From assembly GCA_046758845.1 (NCBI GenBank), contig JBHIBA010000222.1, forward strand, positions 1 through 7,826: a stretch of 7,826 nucleotides of DNA, in the 5' to 3' direction. The DNA comes from JBHIBA01 sp046758845 (GTDB taxonomy: Bacteria; UBA8248; JACPRG01; G963555815). A model generated the notes under the pieces. That model did not search any database. It saw only the letters and a program-made list of their open reading frames with translations, and was not told the origin of the DNA. Positions within the stretch are counted from its first letter, which is position 1; each line of letters starts with the position of its first letter. Made by a program: the position numbers and the translations under genes. Below, one piece after another: positions 1-5,013 of this stretch.

Positions 1-46
1 AAAAGGCGGCACTGGCAGCCAAGCTGCCAGTGGCACCCGCCCGTTT
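1..46 (-). terminator. Probable intrinsic terminator downstream of the TPR gene
   Basis: A perfect 10-bp stem (10-19 with 23-32, CACTGGCAGC/GCTGCCAGTG) closes on a 3-base loop. An outer stem of GGCGG (5-9) and CCGCC (37-41) extends it across a small bulge. Read on the minus strand, the hairpin is followed by CCGCC and then at least four T, cut off by the window edge. It lies about 80 bases after the stop of the minus-strand TPR gene, as expected for its terminator. The plus-strand side has only a short GTTT, so bidirectional use is possible but weaker. Confidence 0.45.
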
Positions 47-122
47 GGAAGCCGGGAACTCATGTCACGAATTTACGGGACAGGACACTACCGCCCGCTT
101 AACTTTCTCGGCTCTCCTGGGC

Positions 123-1193
123 TTATTTTCTCTTCTGCATCTGCGCCTTGACCTGGGCGATATTCTTTTCGGTCATCTCAATCTGAAGCCTCGCGCCGAC
201 CTCCCGGAAGATTTTCAATGCTGCCTCGTAAGACTGGAGGGCCATCTCCAGTTCCCCGCGATCTCTTTGCACGTTTCCGATGTTGCCCAGGTCTTGGGCC
301 TTGCCGAGAGGGTTTCCGATTTGTCGGTGGATCTTGAGTGCCGATTCGTGGGACTCGAGGGCCTTTTCTAGTTCCCCGTGCTGGAAGTGGACGTTCCCAA
401 TGTTGCCGAGGGCATTGGCCTCACCGAGGGGGTCTTTGATATGTCGGTGGATCTCGCGCGCCTCTTCAAAGGCTTTCAGGGCCTTATGCAGTTCCTCGCG
501 CTGCCCGTGCACGACTCCGATGTTGTTGAGGGCATTGGCCTCGCCGAGACGGTTTCCGATTTGTCGGTGGATCTTGAGTGCGGCTTCGTGGGACTGGAGG
601 GCCTCTTGCAGTTCTCTGCCCTGGGAGTGCACGTTCCCAATGTTGCCGAGGTCGCTGGCCTCGCCCGTCTTGTTCGCTGTTTTGCGGTAGTCCTTGAGGC
701 TGGTCGAGTATTGTTCAAACGCCTTGTCCAATTGTCCGGTTATCACCAAACTATTTCCCAGTGCTATGCGGAAGGAGGGGACATCCACGATTTTCAACGC
801 GGCCTGGAATTTTTCGACGGCCTCGGGGTATCGGTGGGTTTCGTAGAGGCGATTTCCCTCGGTGTAGAGACTCAAGACATCGTATCCCTTGGTTTCAAGC
901 TCCGAAGCGATCTCCCTTTCAACTTCCGACCGGACATCCTCTAAAGGAGGATTGTTCAGTTGTTCGAGGATCTGGTCGAGTTTTTGGTGTGTTTGTTCCT
1001 GTCCGCCAAGCGTTCCTGGAGGTTCATCGGGTTTGAAGATCTTTTTGAGAGGCTCGACGAGCTGTGTCACCGCGATGAGGGCGATGAGAAAGGCTGGTAC
1101 GCTATAAAGAGGCATTCCCCAGAGGGCTAGAAGCGCCCCCGCCACCACACTCACAATGGCCGCTGTGACCACTGCCCAGTCCCACCCGGACAT
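123..1193 (-). CDS. Membrane-anchored tetratricopeptide-repeat protein
   Basis: 356 residues starting at ATG 1193; GGGATTGGGG lies just upstream and could serve as a weak ribosome site. Residues 7-27 and 30-47 are two hydrophobic segments, so the N-terminus is probably a membrane hairpin with the remainder on one side. Residues 60-105 are charged and helical, possibly coiled coil. A more diverged TPR region spans about 105-176. Four consecutive units of exactly 40 residues follow (177-216, 217-256, 257-296, 297-336), each with a GNIGNVH-like first helix and an EALQSHEAALKIHRQIG-like second helix. This is the kinesin-light-chain/LGN style of TPR, a protein-binding scaffold. No catalytic domain is present and the partner is unknown. 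The neighbours give no functional clue. The family assignment is secure; the biological role is not. Confidence 0.9.
   Translation of the reverse strand: MSGWDWAVVTAAIVSVVAGALLALWGMPLYSVPAFLIALIAVTQLVEPLKKIFKPDEPPGTLGGQEQTHQKLDQILEQLNNPPLEDVRSEVEREIASELETKGYDVLSLYTEGNRLYETHRYPEAVEKFQAALKIVDVPSFRIALGNSLVITGQLDKAFEQYSTSLKDYRKTANKTGEASDLGNIGNVHSQGRELQEALQSHEAALKIHRQIGNRLGEANALNNIGVVHGQREELHKALKAFEEAREIHRHIKDPLGEANALGNIGNVHFQHGELEKALESHESALKIHRQIGNPLGKAQDLGNIGNVQRDRGELEMALQSYEAALKIFREVGARLQIEMTEKNIAQVKAQMQKRK
186..665 (-). repeat. Four tandem 120-bp units encoding the 40-residue TPR repeats
   Basis: Blocks 546-665, 426-545, 306-425 and 186-305 each encode one 40-residue TPR unit without any insertion or deletion. 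Long stretches recur at the DNA level, for example TGTTGCCGAGG, GGCATTGGCCTC and GATTTGTCGGTGGATCTTGA read on the plus strand. The unit length is exactly conserved, so copy number can change by recombination without breaking the frame. Confidence 0.85.
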
Positions 1194-1521
1194 TGATACC
1201 CCAATCCCTTCGACGAACCCCAGCGCTCAGATTATCAGTTCTGTCTCCGCCGGCGAAAGAAAGATTCGGCCTTCGAGACTGCATTTAACGTAGGGGCCGG
1301 TCTCCGTACCGGCCCGAATCTCCCAACGGCATAGAGACGGGCGGGTACGGAGACCCGCCCCTACATAGAATTTTCCTCGGTTGTCCGGAGGTAAAGGCCG
1401 CGTCGAGCCCGCACTGAGTTGTGCCCTCACGAAAACAGGTGGTGTCAGAGAAGACCTGAGTCGGGTCGGGGGCTAAGCCACTGCGTCAACACTGTCGGGA
1501 TCGGTCGAGGGGAAGTGACAT
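1194..1521. other. Intergenic region between the TPR and QueC-like genes
   Basis: This 328-base gap separates two minus-strand genes. Its clearest content is the REP-like pair at 1290-1364. On the minus strand GATAAT (1236-1231) lies 38 bases before the TPR start and could be a -10 box, but no convincing -35 was found. A short CAGGT/ACCTG pairing followed by TTTT in the minus sense (near 1432-1458) is too weak to call the terminator of the QueC-like gene. No protein-coding segment in this gap looks real. Confidence 0.5.
1290..1364. repeat. REP-like palindrome pair in inverted orientation
   Basis: Two 26-base arms (1290-1315 and 1339-1364) are inverted copies of each other with two differences. 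Each arm is itself a hairpin: GGGCCGGT/ACCGGCCC (1294-1301 with 1308-1315) and GGGCGGGT/ACCCGCCC (1339-1346 with 1353-1360), each an 8-bp perfect stem with a 6-base loop. The two differences fall on paired positions, so one arm has C1298-G1311 where the other has G1343-C1356. This layout resembles bacterial interspersed mosaic elements built from REP sequences. It may also act as a transcript-stabilising or terminating structure. Confidence 0.75.
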
Positions 1522-2280
1522 TTAAGGAGACGCGGCGTAGACCGTCCGGTCTTCCAGCCCCGCCCCGAGAAATCCCTTCCGCCGCTCTGCGCACTTGTTG
1601 CAGACGCCGCAGTGGTTCCTTCCCGCGGGATTGAGACAGGAGAAGGTCAATTCCAGGGGAAGGCCCCGCCCCATCTGTGTGATGGCCTTCTTCGTGAGCC
1701 CCGAGAGGGGCCGCGTGATCCGGATCGGGAAATCCAGGGCGGACGTGAGCGCCGACTCCATGCGGCGGAAGAATTCGGGCGTGGCGTCGGGAAAGGGGTT
1801 CCGTTCTAAGATGCCCAGGGCGATCTCCGGGATCCGCCGCATCGCGCAAAAGACCGCCGCCTTCGTGAGCAGCAGGACGTTACGCCCCGGCAGATAGACG
1901 GCCGCGTCCTCGGTCTCGGCCCCCGGGACGGTCTCCCCCGTCACGCTCCAGTGCCCTCCGTAGAGGTCCGCCACCGGCGAGTCGAGGACGGCGAGTTCTC
2001 GCAGACTTTCGACCTTGACGGATTCCAGGAACCGGCCGAGCCAGTAAAGCTCCGTTTCCTCCCAGCGCAGACCCTGCCGGATGAAAAGGGGAAAGACCGC
2101 CGGGCGGCGTCGCGCCAATTCAGCGGCCAGGACGCAGGAGTCGAGCCCCCCGCTCACGAGAACGCAGACGGCTTGCGAAGGGACCGTTGGGGGATCGTCT
2201 TGCAGGCGGGCGCCCGCCAGAGCCTGCCCTGAGCGATGCGAAGGGGGCTCCCCTGCGGGATCAGGTTGGCCGGGCATCAA
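1522..2280 (-). CDS. queC: QueC/ExsB-family PP-loop ATPase (7-cyano-7-deazaguanine synthase-like)
   Basis: 252 residues; the start is TTG 2280 or the adjacent ATG 2277, and about 35 proline-rich residues precede the conserved core, so the true start could be later. The PP-loop SGGLDS is at 43-48, YLPGRN at 129-134 and FPDATPEFF at 163-171. The zinc ligands Cys215, Cys224, Cys227 and Cys230 have the C-x8-C-x2-C-x2-C spacing of QueC, followed by ERRKGF. QueC converts carboxydeazaguanine to the nitrile preQ0 with ATP and ammonia, for queuosine and related 7-deazaguanines. The usual DYGQRH-type motif after the PP-loop strand is here IRQGLRWE, which suggests a diverged subfamily, so the exact substrate is uncertain. 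It is the second gene of an apparent operon, 42 bases after the PyrD-like gene. No other queuosine gene is in the window. Confidence 0.82.
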   Translation of the reverse strand: MMPGQPDPAGEPPSHRSGQALAGARLQDDPPTVPSQAVCVLVSGGLDSCVLAAELARRRPAVFPLFIRQGLRWEETELYWLGRFLESVKVESLRELAVLDSPVADLYGGHWSVTGETVPGAETEDAAVYLPGRNVLLLTKAAVFCAMRRIPEIALGILERNPFPDATPEFFRRMESALTSALDFPIRITRPLSGLTKKAITQMGRGLPLELTFSCLNPAGRNHCGVCNKCAERRKGFLGAGLEDRTVYAASP

Positions 2281-2322
2281 ACACAGGATCCAAAGACGCG
2301 CATCCGGGGAGTGTCCGGCCGT

Positions 2323-3279
2323 CTACTCGCGCGTCTTAACGCCGGGGTGATGAAGTTCCGGCTTCGCCCGGTGGGCCGCGCCGATGATCTCTTCCACGGC
2401 AGAGAGATCCCGCCGGCGCAGGTAATCGCGGATGCAGTCGATGATCCGCGGCATGCACATCGGGTCGTAGTAGTTGGCCGTTCCGACCTGAACGGCCCGT
2501 GCCCCCGCCAGGAGGTATTCGATGGCGTCCCGGGCGCTCTCGATGCCGCCGCACCCGATGACGGGGGCGCGCAGTTTTTCCACCACCGCCCAGACGTGGC
2601 GCACCATCATCGGCCGGACGGCGGGTCCCGAAAGCCCCCCGGTCGTGAATCCCAGGATCGGCCGCTGGGTTTCGACGTCGATGGACATTGCGGGGTAGGT
2701 GTTGCCGATGCAAAGGGCGTCGGCGCCCCCTTCCAGGGCGGCTGCGGCGATCTCCACGATGTCCGTCACGGCCGGGCCGAGCTTGGCGATGAGGGGAATC
2801 CGCGTGGCCGCCCGGCAGAGCCTGACGACCCGGTGCGTCGCCTCGGCGCTGTTGGCGAAGGGGGCCGCCTCGGCATGGTTGGGGCAGGAGAGGTCCAGCT
2901 CGATGCCGGCGATCCCCCCTTGGCCGTCCAGCTTGCGCGCCGCCCGCTCGAAATCCTCTTCCAGCAGGCCGCCGATGCTGGCGATCACTGCCGCGCCGGT
3001 CTTCCGCATGTAGGGAAGCTGCTCGCCCAAGAACTGCTCTGTCCCCTTGGAGGGGGTCCCGATGGCGTTGAGCATCCCTTCGGGGGTCTCCATGACGCGG
3101 TCGGGGGAGTTCCCGGCGCGAAAGAGGTCCATGAACGTCTTGTTGACGATACCCCCGAGGACCGAGAGGTCGTAGGCGTGCTCGAACTCGAGGCCGTAGT
3201 TGAAACACCCCGAGGCCGGCATGACCGGGTTCTTGAGCTTGATGGGTCCGACCTTTGTCGCCAGGCTTGGCTCGATCAT
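2323..3279 (-). CDS. pyrD: Dihydroorotate dehydrogenase, class 1B-like
   Basis: 318 residues starting at ATG 3279, chosen because family members begin about 20 residues before the NPVMPASG motif and because CGGGGAATTC lies just upstream. An in-frame ATG at 3369 with AGGGGA before it would add 30 residues; that stretch has neutral codon use and looks non-coding. Family motifs are ordered as in the FMN TIM barrel: NPVMPASG (17-24), NKTF with Lys47, ETPEGMLNAIG (64-74, Asn71), LSCPN with the class 1 catalytic Cys132 (130-134), AKLGP with Lys166, GNT with Asn193, TGGLSGPA (213-220) and GCGGI (242-246). The enzyme oxidises dihydroorotate to orotate in pyrimidine synthesis. The position before LSCPN, normally an orotate-binding Asn (ELNLSCPN), is Asp129. 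Class 1B enzymes work with PyrK, which is not in the window. It is the first gene of an operon with the QueC-like gene. Confidence 0.85.
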   Translation of the reverse strand: MIEPSLATKVGPIKLKNPVMPASGCFNYGLEFEHAYDLSVLGGIVNKTFMDLFRAGNSPDRVMETPEGMLNAIGTPSKGTEQFLGEQLPYMRKTGAAVIASIGGLLEEDFERAARKLDGQGGIAGIELDLSCPNHAEAAPFANSAEATHRVVRLCRAATRIPLIAKLGPAVTDIVEIAAAALEGGADALCIGNTYPAMSIDVETQRPILGFTTGGLSGPAVRPMMVRHVWAVVEKLRAPVIGCGGIESARDAIEYLLAGARAVQVGTANYYDPMCMPRIIDCIRDYLRRRDLSAVEEIIGAAHRAKPELHHPGVKTRE

Positions 3280-3337
3280 GCGTGAATTCCCCGAAGTTTT
3301 CGACTCCCATTTTGGAGATTCGCCTAAGAAGATCAAG

Positions 3338-3395
3338 GGGTTATTTCGACGGAACAACCCAGCTTTCATAATTCCCCTCACTTTCTTGAAGGGGA
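3338..3395 (-). promoter_or_regulatory. Two hairpins in the pyrD leader
   Basis: The first hairpin (3338-3360) pairs GGGTT with AACCC and continues inward with one mismatch and one wobble to a 3-base GAC loop. The second (3373-3395) pairs TCCCCT with AGGGGA across an 11-base loop. Both lie 60-115 bases upstream of the chosen pyrD start. Pyrimidine genes are often controlled by leader structures, but no known type matches here. The second hairpin also contains the AGGGGA that would serve a longer pyrD start at 3369. Function is inferred only. Confidence 0.25.
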
Positions 3396-3544
3396 CTCAA
3401 ATAGCACGAGAGTCAGGTCCCGCAAATGGCAGCGTACAGTCCGCCGTGGGAGCCAGGATCAAAGGACTCGTCGGACGGGGAAGAGTTCCCTGAGAGTCAA
3501 AACAGATCCATGCCGGAATACGAGGAGGGGGCTGGGCGTTGGTC

Positions 3545-3565
3545 GTGGTCTACTTGGAATTTTTC
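3545..3565 (+). repeat. Leader repeat copy 1 (before cupin-like gene)
   Basis: GTGGTCTACTTGGAATTTTT plus a final C matches the copy at 4080-4100 at 19 of 21 positions. The copy starts 92 bases before the cupin-like ATG. Its 3' half contains a GGAA-TTT-TTCC dyad. It may be an operator, a promoter element or the end of a small mobile repeat. Confidence 0.5.
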
Positions 3566-3636
3566 CCTTAGACCCCTGTTTAGAAAAGAGGACGAGTTTC
3601 TCTGGTTACCCACAAAACTCAATGAGGGGGAAAAAG

Positions 3637-4044
3637 ATGAGGGGTAAAGAGGCAGTCTTGTTGGCAGCCTTCATTTTCGGTACGGCGCTGATGCTGACGG
3701 CGGGGGCGGCGCCGGCTTAGGCTGTGGGTAAAACCATCACAATCGCCAAAGGCGCCTCGCTCAAGGTCTTGGCGGAGTTTCCTTCCAATATCCCTGGGAT
3801 AGCGAAGGTTCAATTGCGAGAGGTCCGGTTGGAACCAGGAGCCAAGGTCGAAAATCTCGTTATACCGCTCGAGAGCTACGTAACGGCCATCCAAGGGCAG
3901 CTCATGATCGTGAAGGGCGGAAAAACTATGGTCCGCGGAGCCGGCGCCAGTTGGAATTCACCGAAGGGCACGAAGGTGAGCATATACAACAGGGGCAGTG
4001 AGCCCCATGTTCACCACTCCTGGAGACCCATCCCTTTCAAGTGA
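3637..4044 (+). pseudogene. Secreted cupin-like protein interrupted by TAG after its signal peptide
   Basis: ATG 3637 has a good ribosome site, GAGGGGG, 6 bases upstream. The first 27 codons encode a classic signal peptide: basic MRGK, hydrophobic core, then TAGAAPA. Codon 28 is TAG (3718-3720), and the same frame continues for 107 codons to TGA at 4042. One transition, CAG to TAG, would create this; restoring Gln gives APAQA, a normal signal-peptidase context. The downstream part reads as a small beta-rich cupin-like domain with LREVRLEPG, YVTAIQGQL, a hydrophilic turn KGG, SPKGTKVSIYNRG and a terminal HVHH. The usual metal-binding histidines of cupin motif 1 are not visible. GTG 3724 could start a cytoplasmic fragment but has no clear ribosome site. 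The product may be a recent pseudogene, a sequencing or assembly error, or a readthrough gene. Confidence 0.7.
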
Positions 4045-4079
4045 CAACTCATAGGGGAAGCAGGCCAGGAAAACTGATA

Positions 4080-4100
4080 GTGGTCTATTTTGAATTTTTC
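4080..4100 (+). repeat. Leader repeat copy 2 (before ABM-like gene)
   Basis: GTGGTCTATTTTGAATTTTT plus a final C is the second copy of the sequence at 3545-3565, differing at two positions. It starts 87 bases before the ATG of the ABM-like gene. The GAA-TTT-TTC dyad core is kept. The sequences further down are less alike, but both leaders end in a GAGGGGGA-type ribosome site. Confidence 0.5.
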
Positions 4101-4166
4101 GGTCATACTCCTCTTTTTTCAAGCTAACGAAGCTCTATCCGAGCATCACAGAGAGGGGGAGAGCCG

Positions 4167-4460
4167 ATGCATGCACGTCTGGTCTCGTTCGCCGCGGAGC
4201 CGGAGATTCGCTCAACCGCGCAAAAGCTGGCAGAGGAAGGCGCCTCCGTCTATAAGGCACAGAAAGGATTCAGGTCTGTGATTTTTCTCGCTGATGACGC
4301 TGCTAACGAATATGGGGCATTCAGCGTTTGGGATTCCAAGGAGGATGCCGATGTTGCTGCCGCGGCTCTAGGAGCTCGTGTGCAGAAGGAAATAGGCGAC
4401 AAATTAAAGGGGGCACCGAGCGTTAGACTGTTTGAGGTTTTGCACGAGGCGAAAGTGTAG
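4167..4460 (+). CDS. ABM-type (dimeric alpha/beta-barrel) small protein
   Basis: 97 residues from ATG 4167, with GAGAGGGGGAG ending about 4 bases upstream as ribosome site. The pattern is that of an antibiotic-biosynthesis-monooxygenase/Dabb fold: a first strand (MHARLVSFAA), a helix over about 14-30, the KGFRSVIFLADDA strand-turn (33-45), a second strand and turn GAFSVWDSKEDADVA (50-64), a helix about 60-80, and a last strand PSVRLFEVLHEA (84-95). Such proteins form dimers and range from heme-degrading or quinol monooxygenases to proteins of unknown activity. No catalytic residue can be assigned. There is no signal peptide, so it is cytoplasmic. It follows the broken cupin-like gene by 122 bases and shares its leader repeat, which suggests common control. 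Confidence 0.7.
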   Translation: MHARLVSFAAEPEIRSTAQKLAEEGASVYKAQKGFRSVIFLADDAANEYGAFSVWDSKEDADVAAAALGARVQKEIGDKLKGAPSVRLFEVLHEAKV

Positions 4461-4470
4461 CGATTTCAGT

Positions 4471-4845
4471 CTACGCATTTAGAATTTCTTCCCACGTCCA
4501 GATAGGGTCCGTGATTGCAGTTTCCATGGTGGGCGTGACCCTCAAGGTCTGGTGAATCCGACTGAAATTGTACGCCGTGAAATGTAGCCAAAGAGACGAT
4601 TTCAGATTTTCCGGTTTCTTGCTGAATCCGTTCGTTCAGCGGGTCAACCGCTGCATCTGCATCCTCATGGTCAAGTTCTGCTGTTCTATATTGCTCGTCG
4701 ATATGGACCGCTTGTTAAGACTTCCTGTTATGGTTGTGGGGACTAGCTCATCCATGTCGCTTGGGCTGTACGTCTCCCGCGTAACGCCATTGGAGCGGAA
4801 GGCCTTTTTCACTGGATTTTTCCCGGGGCGTTGACATCGAAGCAT
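4471..4845 (-). pseudogene. Relic of an IS1-like DDE transposase (C-terminal part, internal stop)
   Basis: Read on the minus strand from about 4845, the frame gives YSPSD (near 4770), VPTTITG, then ISTSNIEQQNLTMRMQMQRL, the C-terminal signature of IS1-like transposases (compare VERQNLTMRM in intact relatives and VERFNLTLR in IS1 InsB). The Glu in NIEQQN would be the last residue of the DDE triad. TGA at 4638-4636 interrupts the frame where a Leu codon is expected. The same frame then continues TNGFSKKPEN, HFTAYNFSRIHQTLRVTP and ITDPIWTWEEIL to TAG at 4473-4471. The N-terminal two thirds of the transposase and both IS ends are not recognisable, so the element is truncated, broken and certainly immobile. 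Confidence 0.8.
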
Positions 4846-4860
4846 TTGGCGCCGAATATT
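4831..4860 (+). promoter_or_regulatory. Candidate sigma-70-type promoter upstream of porA
   Basis: TTGACA (4831-4836) is a perfect -35 hexamer. AATATT (4855-4860), matching TATAAT at four positions, follows at 18 bases. Transcription would start near 4867, leaving an untranslated leader of about 145 bases before porA. The -35 lies at the edge of the transposase relic. The leader contains a 6-bp hairpin (CGAGTC 4899-4904 with GACTCG 4915-4920) without a T-run. Confidence 0.4.
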
Positions 4861-5013
4861 AATAGGTTAAGGGGGGCCTGCTCGTAATGGTTTAGCCGCG
4901 AGTCCAGTATTCGCGACTCGGAGCAAACGCAATTCCAGCGATGGTTTCCCCCGAAAGCGACAGTAAGCGGTCAGCCGAACACTCTTCGGTGCGCGGCGAT
5001 TTGGAGGAATTCG
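4846..5013 (+). other. porA leader region
   Basis: The leader before porA contains the -10 candidate, the small 4899-4920 hairpin and a strong ribosome site GGAGGA (5003-5008), 5 bases before ATG 5014. No coding segment was recognised. A riboswitch is not evident: the conserved THI-box core expected of a thiamine riboswitch was not seen. Confidence 0.45.

Larger units (their letters stand above)
3280..3636. other. Divergent intergenic region and leaders
   Basis: This 357-base region lies between divergently transcribed pyrD (minus) and the cupin-like gene (plus). It holds two hairpins in the pyrD leader (3338-3360 and 3373-3395) and one copy of a repeated leader sequence (3545-3565) in front of the cupin-like gene. 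TTGGAA (3554-3559) with TGTTTA (3577-3582) is a poor promoter candidate for the plus strand. The only sizeable plus-strand reading frame here (3426-3647) has no family resemblance or ribosome site and is not called. No PyrR-type anti-antiterminator sequence was recognised. Confidence 0.5.

Noticed and set aside
1432..1458. Terminator candidate after the QueC-like gene
   Set aside because: Only a 5-bp stem with a 13-base loop before TTTT; too weak to call.
2236..3285. Plus-strand open frame of 349 codons opposite pyrD and its intergenic boundary
   Set aside because: Low-complexity, Gly/Asp/Arg-rich translation with no family features; it is the antisense shadow of a GC-rich gene whose minus-strand product is clearly PyrD-like.
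3426..3647. Plus-strand open frame of 73 codons upstream of the cupin-like gene
   Set aside because: No ribosome site, no recognisable family, and it overlaps the leader repeat and the start of the cupin-like gene.
3718..3720. TAG as a pyrrolysine codon
   Set aside because: It sits at a signal-peptidase site, not in an enzyme active site, and nothing in the window suggests pyrrolysine genes; mutation or error is simpler.
4469..4493. Possible third copy of the 21-base leader repeat (GTCTACGCATTTAGAATTTC)
   Set aside because: Similarity is partial, needs gaps, and the sequence is accounted for as the 3' end of the transposase relic.
4568..4834. Plus-strand open frame of 88 codons
   Set aside because: Lies antisense to the IS1-like transposase relic, which explains the sequence.
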